From the NCBI RefSeq assembly GCF_000472785.1, contig NZ_AXAL01000026.1:38501-102500 (forward strand): DNA of 64,000 bases, read 5' to 3'. The DNA is from Mesorhizobium loti CJ3sym. Its GTDB lineage: Bacteria; Pseudomonadota; Alphaproteobacteria; Rhizobiales; Rhizobiaceae. The position numbers were made by a program, and so were the translations under genes. Positions 41,076 through 49,227 of the stretch are shown here, piece by piece. The notes under the pieces are model-generated. The model worked only from the letters and a program-made list of their open reading frames with translations. It was not told where the DNA came from and did not search any database. Position 1 is the first letter of the stretch. Each line of letters begins with the position of its first letter.

Positions 41076-41942
41076 ATGGGTGTTTTCAAGGCGGCGGCAG
41101 TGCAGATGCGTTCGGGCGAAAGCCCGGAGCGCAATGCGGTTGATCTCGAACGGCTGGTGCGTGAAGCGGCAGGCCAGGGCGCGACCTACATCCAGACGCC
41201 GGAAATGACCGGGGCGCTGATCCGTGACAAGGAAGCACGCGCCGCTTCCTTCACCTCCGAGGATAAGGACATCGTCGTTTCGACCGCGCGCAAGCTGGCG
41301 CGCGAACTCGGTGTCTTCCTGCATATCGGCTCGACCGCCATCCTGCGCGCCGACGGCAAGCTTGCCAACCGGGCGCTACTGTTTGGTCCGGACGGTGCCA
41401 CGCTCGCCACCTACGACAAGATCCACATGTTCGATGTCGATCTCGACAATGGCGAGAGCTGGCGCGAATCCGCGGCGTACGAGCCGGGCACCGAGGCCGT
41501 GGTGGCCGAGGTCGCGGGTGCAAAATTGGGCTTCGCGGTCTGCTACGACCTGCGGTTCCCGCAACTGTTCCGCGCCGAGGCGCTGGCAGGGGCGGAAGTT
41601 TTGACCGTGCCTGCCGCCTTCACCCGCCAGACCGGCGAGGCGCACTGGCATGTGCTGCTGAGAGCCCGCGCCATCGAGAACGGCGCCTATGTCGTGGCCG
41701 CCGCGCAAGGCGGCCTGCATGAAGACGGCCGCGAGACTTTTGGGCATTCGCTGATCGTCGATCCTTGGGGCCGCATCATCGCCGAAGCCGCGCATGACGA
41801 ACCGGCGGTGATCGTCGCCGAGATCGACCCGGCGCAGTCGCTTGCGGCGCGCAAGAAGATCCCGAATTTAAAGAATGCGCGTGATTTCACCATCAATGCC
41901 GGCGCGGCGGAGGCGCCGCGTCTCCGGGGTGCGGCCTCTTGA
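41076..41942 (+). CDS. Carbon-nitrogen hydrolase (Nit1-like)
   Basis: Nitrilase-superfamily amidase of 288 residues, most like deaminated-glutathione amidase (Nit1). The catalytic triad is in IQTPEMTGALI (Glu), YDKIHMFDVD (Lys) and GFAVCYDLRFPQLFR (Cys). RQTGEAHWHVLLRARAIEN is the standard next block. Translation begins at ATG 41076. Sitting between glutaredoxin and DUF1178 genes, it may repair glutathione by-products, which would fit the redox context. The exact amide is not shown. Confidence 0.9.
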   Translation: MGVFKAAAVQMRSGESPERNAVDLERLVREAAGQGATYIQTPEMTGALIRDKEARAASFTSEDKDIVVSTARKLARELGVFLHIGSTAILRADGKLANRALLFGPDGATLATYDKIHMFDVDLDNGESWRESAAYEPGTEAVVAEVAGAKLGFAVCYDLRFPQLFRAEALAGAEVLTVPAAFTRQTGEAHWHVLLRARAIENGAYVVAAAQGGLHEDGRETFGHSLIVDPWGRIIAEAAHDEPAVIVAEIDPAQSLAARKKIPNLKNARDFTINAGAAEAPRLRGAAS

Positions 41943-42364
41943 TCCGCTTTTCCCTGATCTGCGAACATGAGCATGAGTTCGAGGGCTGGTTTCGCAGCAA
42001 TGACGACTTCGATATCCAGAAGAAGCGCGGTTTTGTCGATTGCCCGAGCTGCGGTTCGCACAAGGTGCAGAAAGCCTTGATGGCGCCGGCCGTCTCCACG
42101 GCGCGCAAGCAGGAAACCATAGCGCTCGCCATGGGCGAGGCGCAGAAGCAGGCGCTGGCGCAGCTCAAGGCGATGGCCGAGAAAGTGCGCGAGAATGCCG
42201 ACTATGTCGGCGACAAGTTCGCCGAGGAAGCGCGCAAAATCCATTTCGGCGAAACCGATGCACGCGGCATTTATGGCGAGGCGACGCTGGACGAGGCCAA
42301 GAGCCTGGCCGAGGACGGCGTCGATTTCATGCCGATCCCTGTGTTCCCGGACGACCGCAACTGA
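41939..42364 (+). CDS. DUF1178 family protein
   Basis: A 141-residue cytoplasmic protein with a zinc-finger-like N-terminus (SLICEHEHEFEGWFRSNDDF, then VDCPSCGSHKVQKALMAP) and an Ala/Glu/Lys-rich helical C-terminus. It starts at TTG 41939, overlapping the nitrilase stop by 4 bases. This family regularly follows the nitrilase gene in alphaproteobacteria. Its role is unknown. Confidence 0.88.
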   Translation: MIRFSLICEHEHEFEGWFRSNDDFDIQKKRGFVDCPSCGSHKVQKALMAPAVSTARKQETIALAMGEAQKQALAQLKAMAEKVRENADYVGDKFAEEARKIHFGETDARGIYGEATLDEAKSLAEDGVDFMPIPVFPDDRN

Positions 42365-42368
42365 GCGA

Positions 42369-42854
42369 CTAGCTCAAGGTTCCGATCAATTTGCCAAGCA
42401 GCAGAGCCAGCGTCTCCTGTTCGGCGTTGCTCAGGCCGGCGAGGATTTCATGCTCGTTGGCGACGTGAGCGGTCAGAGCCTCGTCGATCAAGGCCAGACC
42501 TTTTTCAGTCAGCTGCACGACAATGCCGCGCCGGTCGTTGGGATGCGGTGCGCGCAGGATCAATCCGGCCTTTTCCAGCCGGTCGAGCCGGTTGGTCATG
42601 GCGCCTGACGTCACCATCGTCGCCTCGTAGAGAGCGGTCGGCGTCAGCGCGTAAGGCTGGCCGGAACGGCGCAGCGTCGCCAGCACGTCGAATTCGCCGG
42701 CTTGCAGTCCGAAACGGGCAAACAGCGGCGCGAGGCGATCACGCGCGATCAGCGACGACGCTTCGTTCAGCCGCCCGAGCACGCCCATCGGCGAGACGTC
42801 CAGGTCCGGCCGCTCCCGTTTCCACTGCTCGATCGCCTTTGCCGCGCGATCCAT
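42369..42854 (-). CDS. MarR family transcriptional regulator
   Basis: A dimeric winged-helix regulator of about 161 residues. The recognition block is TPTALYEATMVTSGAMTNRL then DRLEKAGLILRAPHPNDRRG, with the wing DRRG typical of MarR. The N-terminal dimer helix and the C-terminal QETLALLLGKLIGTL are also standard. I chose ATG 42854 with GGTGAG 5 bases upstream. It is divergent from an EamA transporter with two inverted repeats in the spacer, so it probably controls itself and that exporter. Confidence 0.92.
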   Translation of the reverse strand: MDRAAKAIEQWKRERPDLDVSPMGVLGRLNEASSLIARDRLAPLFARFGLQAGEFDVLATLRRSGQPYALTPTALYEATMVTSGAMTNRLDRLEKAGLILRAPHPNDRRGIVVQLTEKGLALIDEALTAHVANEHEILAGLSNAEQETLALLLGKLIGTLS

Positions 42855-42868
42855 CTGTCTCACCGTTA

Positions 42869-42912
42869 AATATCTTGATGTTAAGAATCTTTTCGATATG
42901 TTATCTCAACAT
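42869..42912. promoter_or_regulatory. Two candidate MarR operators
   Basis: TATCTTGATGTTAAGAAT (42871-42888) has arms ATCTT/AAGAA as in the TATCTTGA-type MarR sites. ATGTTATCTCAACAT (42898-42912) is a separate inverted repeat with 5-bp arms. Both lie between the divergent MarR and EamA genes, in a short AT-rich stretch. Confidence 0.55.
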
Positions 42913-42972
42913 ACAGGACCGGCCAAGCGCCGCAAGTGCCAAATTTGGCCGTTGAGTGACGGGGACAATCCG

Positions 42973-43863
42973 ATGAAATATCCCTGGGATTCGGCGCTCG
43001 GCCTGCTGGTCGTCACCGGCGGCCTGCTCGGCCTGACGCTACCCTTCGGCAAGCTCGCCACGGCGGCCGGCGTGCCGGCCATGGTCTGGGCCTTCGTCAT
43101 TTCGCTCGGCGCTGGCGGTGTACTTTTGTGCGTGCTCCTGGCGCGCGGCCAGCGCATCCGGCTCAACGCGCACAAATTGCGCTATTTCTTCGTTACCGCG
43201 GCAGTGTCCTATGCCGCGCCCAATCTCTTGATGTTCTCGGCTATTCCGCATCTGGGCGCTGGCTATACCGGCATCATGTTCACGCTGTCACCCGTCATCA
43301 CGCTGGTGTTTTCAATGGTGCTGCGTGTCCGGCGCCCCAACATGCTGGGCATCATTGGCATCGCCGTCGGCTTCGTCGGCGCCGTCATGGTGGCGGTGAC
43401 GCGCGGCGAGGCCGGCCAGCCGGCCGATCTGTTCTGGGTGGTGATGGGGCTGCTGATCCCGGTCAGCCTTGCCGCCGGCAACATCTACCGCACGATCGAC
43501 TGGCCGGAAGGCACCGGGCCGATCGAGCTTGCCGTCGGCAGCCATCTGGCGTCGGCAGCGATGCTGCTCGCCGGTATTCTTGTCCTGCTGGGCGGCAAGT
43601 CCTTCGCCCCACTTGGCGCCGTGCCCCTGGTGGTCATCGCGCAGGTTGCTTCCGCCACGGCAATGTTTGCCTTCTTCTTCCGGCTACAGGCGGTCGGCGG
43701 CCCGGTCTATCTCAGCCAGATCGGCTATGTGGCGGCGGCGGTCGGACTGTTTGCCGGCACGATCTTCCTTGGCGAGCACTATCAGTTGCTGACCTGGGTC
43801 GGCGCCATCATCATCACTATTGGCGTCATCATCACCACCAAGGCGCAAAGCCAGAAGGCCTGA
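42973..43863 (+). CDS. EamA/DMT family transporter
   Basis: An inner-membrane transporter of 296 residues with about ten helices and two EamA repeats. Repeat 1 begins SALGLLVVTGGLLGLTLPFG and repeat 2 contains VIAQVASATAMFAFFFRLQA and GYVAAAVGLFAGTIFLGEHY, a usual EamA close. ATG 42973 (MKYPWD) is preferred over an in-frame ATG at 42898 that falls in the operator. Likely controlled by the divergent MarR. Substrate unknown. Confidence 0.87.
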   Translation: MKYPWDSALGLLVVTGGLLGLTLPFGKLATAAGVPAMVWAFVISLGAGGVLLCVLLARGQRIRLNAHKLRYFFVTAAVSYAAPNLLMFSAIPHLGAGYTGIMFTLSPVITLVFSMVLRVRRPNMLGIIGIAVGFVGAVMVAVTRGEAGQPADLFWVVMGLLIPVSLAAGNIYRTIDWPEGTGPIELAVGSHLASAAMLLAGILVLLGGKSFAPLGAVPLVVIAQVASATAMFAFFFRLQAVGGPVYLSQIGYVAAAVGLFAGTIFLGEHYQLLTWVGAIIITIGVIITTKAQSQKA

Positions 43864-43875
43864 CGGCCGCGGGTC

Positions 43876-44469
43876 TCAGGTCGCGGTGCCGTCGGTGTCG
43901 CCGCCGGGCTCCGGCCTTGGATGGCGGCGGCGGTGGGTGGCGGCGGCGCGCGCCGCCTGTTCGTAGATGCCGGTCATCAGTTCGAGCGTGCGTGCGACAT
44001 CTTCCAGCTTGTCAGCCATTTCGGGAATGCGCGTGACGGCGTCGATGAGCAGGACGGAGCGGATGTCGGCATAGCGCTCGGTCACGCGATATCCGAGCGG
44101 CGTCACTTCGTAGGTGACGCCGGCCCTGCCGCTGCCGGTGCGGGTGATCAAACCGCCTTTCAGCAGTTTGCGCAGGCTGTACTGGATGTTGGGGACATCG
44201 TCGCGGTTAGTCATCTGGGCGAGATCGCGCACGCTTTTCGGGCGGTCATTCATCCGGATGATATGGAGCAGTGCGTTCTCGGGTCCGCTGGCGGAAAACT
44301 CGATGACCGTGGCGAGGCATTCAGCCTGCCAATGGCCGAACGCCTCGTAGGCGCGCATCAGCGCGTATTCGACTTCGGTGACGCCGATCTCCAGCGGCGT
44401 GCGCGCCAGATGCCAGCTGCGGTCCAGCAACTCGGCCTGTGTTTCCAGAGATTTGCGCCGATCATTCAT
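43876..44469 (-). CDS. Winged-helix (MarR-like) regulator of the LLM/flavin reductase genes
   Basis: A 197-residue predicted regulator with one winged-helix domain (PKSVRDLAQMTNRDDVPNIQ and YSLRKLLKGGLITRTGSGRA, wing GVTYEVTPLG). The N-terminal helices and TLELMTGIYEQAARAAATHR at the C-terminus would form the dimer. It is divergent from the LLM oxidoreductase gene, and a perfect 11-bp inverted repeat lies between them. That arrangement is typical of a local repressor. The ligand may be the substrate of the monooxygenase. Confidence 0.85.
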   Translation of the reverse strand: MNDRRKSLETQAELLDRSWHLARTPLEIGVTEVEYALMRAYEAFGHWQAECLATVIEFSASGPENALLHIIRMNDRPKSVRDLAQMTNRDDVPNIQYSLRKLLKGGLITRTGSGRAGVTYEVTPLGYRVTERYADIRSVLLIDAVTRIPEMADKLEDVARTLELMTGIYEQAARAAATHRRRHPRPEPGGDTDGTAT

Positions 44470-44523
44470 CTGCCTGTCCCCGCCACCAGCATGCGCTGAT
44501 CGCCATGATTGCGTCTACATGGA

Positions 44524-44548
44524 TTTATGATAGACTTTCTATCATAAA
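44524..44548. promoter_or_regulatory. Perfect inverted-repeat operator
   Basis: The arms TTTATGATAGA (44524-44534) and TCTATCATAAA (44538-44548) are perfect reverse complements with a 3-base centre (CTT). It lies 55 bases before the winged-helix regulator start and 31 bases before the LLM gene start, so it can control both. Confidence 0.8.
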
Positions 44549-44578
44549 TTATAAGCAAAAATGAGGAGAACGTCACCA

Positions 44579-45703
44579 ATGAGCATGCTCGACAAGACCG
44601 CGCCTCAGGCGCAGCCCTTTTTCCTAGGCACCTTCGCGTCCAATTGCTCGGGCGGCATGACTGTCAGCAAGGTGCCCGAACGGTGGGTCAGTTCCTGGGA
44701 CAACAATGTGCGGCTGGCGCATCTGCTCGACGAGGCCGGCATCGACTTTATGCTGCCGATCGCACGCTGGATCGGCTATGGCGGCGAGACCAATTTTCAC
44801 GGCAATGTGCTGGAGACGATCACCTGGGCGGCGGGACTTCTGGCGCTCACCCGCAACATCACGGTTTTCGCCACCACCCACACCGCGGCCAACCATCCTG
44901 TCGTCGTTGCCAAGCAGCTGGCGACCATCGACCAGATCAGCCGTGGCCGCATCGGCCTCAACATCGTCGCCGGCTGGAACAAGCCGGAATACGAAGCGCT
45001 CGGACTGACGCTGCCCGATGACCATGTCACGCGCTATGGCTACGCCCAGGAATGGTTCGATATCGTCAGGGCATTGTGGGAGCGCACGGAAGCTTTTGAC
45101 TGGGACGGCACCTGGTTCAAGCTCAAAAATGTGCTTGGCGACCCGCGTCCGTCGGCGCGGTTGCCGATCCTCAACGCCGCCGGCTCGGAAGAGGGCCGCA
45201 AATTCGCCGTCCGCAACGCCGATTTCCTGTTTACGCCGGCAATCGACCTGGCACGCTCCAAGGATGAGATCATTGCGCTGAAGGAGCAGGCGAGGGCCGC
45301 CGGCAGCAATGTCGATGTGCTGACCTTTGCCCATGTCGTCTGCCGGCCGACCGAAAAGGAAGCGACCGACTATCTCGAGCATTTCGGGCGGACCAATGCG
45401 GATTGGGCGGCGGTCGACAATCTGGTGCGGCTGCAATTCGCCCATGCGCAGTCGTTCCCGCATGATCTCCTGGCGCTCATTCGCGACCGTATGGCAGCGG
45501 GCCATGGCGGCTTCCCGCTCACCGGTACGCCCGAACAGGTCGCCGATGGGATCACCGCCCTGCACGAGGCAGGTTTTCGCGGCTCGACGCTGTCCTTCGT
45601 CGATTATGTCGAGGAATTCCCCTATTTTCGCGACACCGTGCTGCCTATTCTCGAACAGAGAGGCATCCGCATCGCGCCGGCCGCGATGCAGTCGGCTGCG
45701 TAG
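44579..45703 (+). CDS. LLM class flavin-dependent monooxygenase
   Basis: A bacterial-luciferase-like monooxygenase of 374 residues that uses reduced flavin from a partner reductase. Segments QPFFLGTFASNCSGGMTVSK, TRNITVFATTHTAANHPVVV and ISRGRIGLNIVAGWNKPEYE place it with the alkanesulfonate/RutA-type group. I chose ATG 44579 because AGGAGA lies 8 bases upstream; an earlier in-frame ATG at 44561 is weaker. The flavin reductase gene follows after 9 bases, and the operon has its own operator. The substrate (sulfonate, pyrimidine or another N/S compound) cannot be decided. Confidence 0.88.
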   Translation: MSMLDKTAPQAQPFFLGTFASNCSGGMTVSKVPERWVSSWDNNVRLAHLLDEAGIDFMLPIARWIGYGGETNFHGNVLETITWAAGLLALTRNITVFATTHTAANHPVVVAKQLATIDQISRGRIGLNIVAGWNKPEYEALGLTLPDDHVTRYGYAQEWFDIVRALWERTEAFDWDGTWFKLKNVLGDPRPSARLPILNAAGSEEGRKFAVRNADFLFTPAIDLARSKDEIIALKEQARAAGSNVDVLTFAHVVCRPTEKEATDYLEHFGRTNADWAAVDNLVRLQFAHAQSFPHDLLALIRDRMAAGHGGFPLTGTPEQVADGITALHEAGFRGSTLSFVDYVEEFPYFRDTVLPILEQRGIRIAPAAMQSAA

Positions 45704-45712
45704 GAGAAGATC

Positions 45713-46177
45713 ATGTCCACGGCTTCGGGAGAGGGCCCTGTCGACGTCGCCGATTTTCGTGCCGCCATGCGTCTCATCGTCGGCAATGTCAGTGTCATCA
45801 CCGCCGGTGTCGGCGACGACCGTTCCGGCCTCGTCGTCATTTCGGTGGTCTCGCTGTCGGCCGAGCCGCCCAAGGTGATCGCCTGCGTCAACCGATCGTC
45901 ATCGACCTGGCCGGTGATCGAGCGCTACCGGCATTTCGGCGTCAACTCGCTTGGGCCTCAGCACCAGCACGTGGCGGAGCGTTTCTCCGGCTTTGGCGGC
46001 ATCAAGGGCAAGGACCGGTACGAGGGCGCCGAATGGATAACGCTCAGGACCGGAGCGGCACTGCTTTCAGACGCGGTGGCCGTGTTCGACTGCAGCCTCG
46101 ACGAGATGATCGATCGCGGCACACATTCCATCATCATCGGTTCGGTCGAGGCGGTGCGCACCCACGATGCCGGCTAG
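45713..46177 (+). pseudogene. Flavin reductase with early amber stop
   Basis: A FMN reductase (DIM6/NTAB type) meant to feed the LLM monooxygenase. The core FRAAMRLIVGNVSVITAGV, VISVVSLSAEPPKVIACV and SSTWPVIERYRHFGVNSL is intact. The frame stops at TAG 46175-46177 after RTHDAG. The same frame then continues ALVYWRGGYRPLNSA to TGA 46223-46225, which is the conserved C-terminal motif of this family (LVYWRGGYRPL). The gene thus lacks its last ~15 residues (154 instead of 170). It may be inactive, a read-through product, or a sequencing change. Two-component partner of the preceding gene. Confidence 0.75.
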
Positions 46178-46273
46178 GCGCTTGTCTACTGGCGGGGCGG
46201 CTACCGGCCGCTCAACTCGGCGTGACCGGGATCTCAACATATCCTGATGCGAAATCCGGAAAAGTGTGGTCGG

Positions 46274-47023
46274 TTAGACCGAGCCTTTTTCCGCCAGCAC
46301 CATGTAGTTGACGTCCATGTCCTTCGACCGCGCCCAGCGGTCGGCAAGCGGATTGTAGGTGACGCCGGTGCGGTCGACAGTTGTCAGGCCGGCGCTGCCA
46401 AGCGCCTTTTCCAGTTCTTCCGGGCGCACCAGCTTGCCGAATTGATGGGTGCCGCGCGGCAGCCAGCGCAGCACATATTCGGCGCCGATGATGGCGAGAC
46501 CCAGTGCCTTCAGCGTGCGGTTGATGGTGGCCACGAACATGATGCCGCCGGGGCGGACCATCTGCCCGCATTTGGCGACGAACAGGTCGATGTCGGCGAC
46601 ATGCTCGACCACTTCCATGTTGAGGATGACGTCGAATGTCTCGCCGGCGTCGGCGAGATCCTCGGCCGTAGTGGCGCGATAGTCGACGCTCACATTGCCT
46701 TCGGCCGCGTGCAGTTTCGCCACTTCGATGTTTGTTTCAGAGGCGTCCGCTCCGACCACCTCGGCGCCAAGCCGTGCCATCGGCTCGCACAAAAGGCCAC
46801 CGCCACAGCCGATGTCGAGGATGCGCAGGCCCTCGAAAGGGCGTGCGGCGCGCGGGTCGCGGCCAAAGCGCGCCGCGATCTGGTCACGGATATAGGACAG
46901 CCGGACCGGATTGAATTTGTGCAGCGGGCGGAACTTGCCGTTCGGGTTCCACCATTCGGCGGCAAGGGCGGAAAAGCGTTCCACTTCTCCGGCATCGATC
47001 GTCGATCGTCGGGGCTCTGGCAT
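46274..47023 (-). CDS. ubiG: Ubiquinone biosynthesis O-methyltransferase UbiG
   Basis: SAM-dependent enzyme of 249 residues that catalyses both O-methylations in ubiquinone synthesis. Family opening FSALAAEWWNPNGKFRPLHK, SAM motif LDIGCGGGLLCEPMARLGAE and the DVILNMEVVEHVADIDLFVA block are clear. ATG 47023 (MPEPRRST) with AGGAGA upstream gives the normal length. In relatives ubiG and lysC are divergent neighbours; here a sensor kinase gene lies between them. Confidence 0.95.
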   Translation of the reverse strand: MPEPRRSTIDAGEVERFSALAAEWWNPNGKFRPLHKFNPVRLSYIRDQIAARFGRDPRAARPFEGLRILDIGCGGGLLCEPMARLGAEVVGADASETNIEVAKLHAAEGNVSVDYRATTAEDLADAGETFDVILNMEVVEHVADIDLFVAKCGQMVRPGGIMFVATINRTLKALGLAIIGAEYVLRWLPRGTHQFGKLVRPEELEKALGSAGLTTVDRTGVTYNPLADRWARSKDMDVNYMVLAEKGSV

Positions 47024-47141
47024 CGGTTGGTCTCCTCGAACGCTAGGAAGTCGGGCGTGAGGCATCGAATGTCAAGGCAACAATTTTCAACGCTGCCAGA
47101 GTGACGGGCTGACCAATAGTGGGGCCGGCAGCGTGGCCGGC

Positions 47142-49004
47142 CTACTTCGCCTCCAGCACGTCGCGCAGCTTCGCGGCCAGTTGATCGATGGTGAACGGCT
47201 TGGCCAGGAAGTGCACGTCATGGTCGAGCACGCCGTTGTGGACCACGGCATTCCTGGTGAAACCGGTGGTGAAGATCACCTTCAGCGCGGGCATGCGTGT
47301 GACCGCCTCTTCCGCCAGTTTGCGGCCGTTCATCACCGGCATGACGATATCGGTGAACAGAAGGGCGACGCCCGGGTTCTCCGCCAGGTTCTGCAACGCC
47401 TCCTGGCCACTGCCGGCATGGATGACGGTGTAGCCGAGCTCGCGCATGGCATCGGTGGTGGAAGCGCGCACGCGGACGTCGTCCTCGACGACAAGGATTG
47501 TTTCGGTGACAGGTGCTGGATTCTCGTTCCGCCCGGTCGGTACGGCGGCTTCCTCTGCGCCAAAAAAGCGTGGCAGATAGATCTTGATCGTCGTGCCGTG
47601 GCCCGGCTCGGAGTAGATCTTGACATGGCCGCCTGACTGCTTGACGAAGCCGAACACCTGGCTCAGCCCAAGTCCCGTGCCCTTGTTGACCGGCTTGGTG
47701 GTGAAAAAAGGCTCGAAAGCCTTGGCCATCACATCCGCCGACATGCCCTCACCGGTATCGCTGACCGCAATCATCACATATTGGCCGGCGATCACCTCGG
47801 CATGGGTAGCGGCGTAGCTGTCGTCGAGATGGCTGTTGGCCGTCTCGATGGTCAGCTTGCCGTCCTCGCCCATGGCGTCGCGCGCGTTGACCGCCAGGTT
47901 GAGGATTGCATTCTCGATCTGGCTTGGGTCGGCATGGGTCTTCCAAAGGCCGCCTGCCAGCACGGTTTCGATGCGAATGCCCTCACCAAGCGCGCGGCGC
48001 AAAAGGTCGGACATACCGGTCACCAGACGATTGGTGTCGACGACCTGCGGCGCCAGCGGCTGTTGCCTGGAGAAGGCAAGCAGCCGGCCTGTCAGGTTGG
48101 CCGCCCGCGTCGCGGCGTCCGTTGCCGCTTCGATGAATTTTTCGAGGTCATGCTCGCCGCGCTTCAACTTGCGCTGGGCAAGGTTCATGGCGCTGAGGAT
48201 GACCGCCAGCATGTTGTTGAAATCGTGAGCGATGCCGCCGGTCAACTGGCCGACAGCCTCCATCTTCTGCATCTGGCGGATCTGGGATTCGGCGTTTTCG
48301 CGCGTCTGGATCTCATTGCCGAGCTCGATGTTCTTGCGCATCAGCTCTTCCTGGCCGGTGGCGACTTCGAGGAAGCGGCGGCGCGATTCGCGGATCGTGT
48401 AGGTGCCGAGCAGGAAGATCGCCAGCAGGGCGACCAGCGAGCCGATGCGCAGCCACGCCTCGACCTGGTCGGTGTGCTCGTCGCGCGCAGCAATCGCTGC
48501 GCCGCCAATGCGCCGGATCGTGTCCATGCTGGCCCGGATCTCGTCCATCGCGGCTTTGCCCTGGCCGCTGCGGACCAGTTGCAGCGCCTTTGCCGCGTCG
48601 CCCTTGTCGTAGAGAGCGATCGTCTCCGCGAGTTCAGCTTGTTTCTGCGCCAGTGCGTCCTTGATGTGGCTGACCTGAGGGGCGAGCTGATCGTTGGACG
48701 CTGTCATGGCATCGATGCGGGCAAGTTGCCCGGGAATCGCCTCGACGGCCTTCTGGTACGGTTCGAGATAGGATTTCTCGCCGGTCAGCAGGTAGCCGCG
48801 CTGGCCGCTCTCGGCATCCTGCGCCATTGAAAGCAGCCCTGAAAGCTGTTCCTGGTACTCGATCGTCTCGCGCGCGGCGGCGCGATTGGCCCTCTGGCCT
48901 TCAACCAGGAAGGCCCGCGTGCCGACTATCAGCGCCAGCACGGCGAACCCGATGACAAGCGGGAGCGATTGCAATCGCATGGCGCGCCGGAGACGAGCAA
49001 TCAT
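47142..49004 (-). CDS. CHASE3-HisKA-HATPase-REC hybrid histidine kinase
   Basis: A membrane sensor of 620 residues. Two helices (LPLVIGFAVLALIVGTRAFL near 14-33 and WLRIGSLVALLAIFLLGTYT near 184-203) flank a periplasmic CHASE3 domain (GQRGYLLTGEKSYLEPYQKA). HisKA has the phospho-acceptor His260 in GGIAHDFNNMLAVIL. The ATPase part has VNARDAM, SDTGEGM, and GTGLGLSQVFGF. A C-terminal receiver has Asp552 in LLFTDIVMPVMNG and Lys in FLAKPF. It lies alone between ubiG and lysC; no separate response regulator or phosphotransfer gene is adjacent. Confidence 0.93.
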   Translation of the reverse strand: MIARLRRAMRLQSLPLVIGFAVLALIVGTRAFLVEGQRANRAAARETIEYQEQLSGLLSMAQDAESGQRGYLLTGEKSYLEPYQKAVEAIPGQLARIDAMTASNDQLAPQVSHIKDALAQKQAELAETIALYDKGDAAKALQLVRSGQGKAAMDEIRASMDTIRRIGGAAIAARDEHTDQVEAWLRIGSLVALLAIFLLGTYTIRESRRRFLEVATGQEELMRKNIELGNEIQTRENAESQIRQMQKMEAVGQLTGGIAHDFNNMLAVILSAMNLAQRKLKRGEHDLEKFIEAATDAATRAANLTGRLLAFSRQQPLAPQVVDTNRLVTGMSDLLRRALGEGIRIETVLAGGLWKTHADPSQIENAILNLAVNARDAMGEDGKLTIETANSHLDDSYAATHAEVIAGQYVMIAVSDTGEGMSADVMAKAFEPFFTTKPVNKGTGLGLSQVFGFVKQSGGHVKIYSEPGHGTTIKIYLPRFFGAEEAAVPTGRNENPAPVTETILVVEDDVRVRASTTDAMRELGYTVIHAGSGQEALQNLAENPGVALLFTDIVMPVMNGRKLAEEAVTRMPALKVIFTTGFTRNAVVHNGVLDHDVHFLAKPFTIDQLAAKLRDVLEAK

Positions 49005-49227
49005 CTGTTATGCCGAACCAAAAGGAATTCCCCGCGGGCAGCATTTGGTAAGCGGCGGCGAGGCGGAACGCAATATGCCGTCTTCTTGAAGCCGGCAATC
49101 CACTGCCAGCCTTGCGAAACCTTCATCATTTGGCTAAGGAGGCCGCGCATTCAGCGGCCGGCGCCAGCCGGGCGCTTTCATTCTTTTTCGGCTCCAGGCC
49201 GGCTTCAGTCAAAGGCATTTCGCTTCC

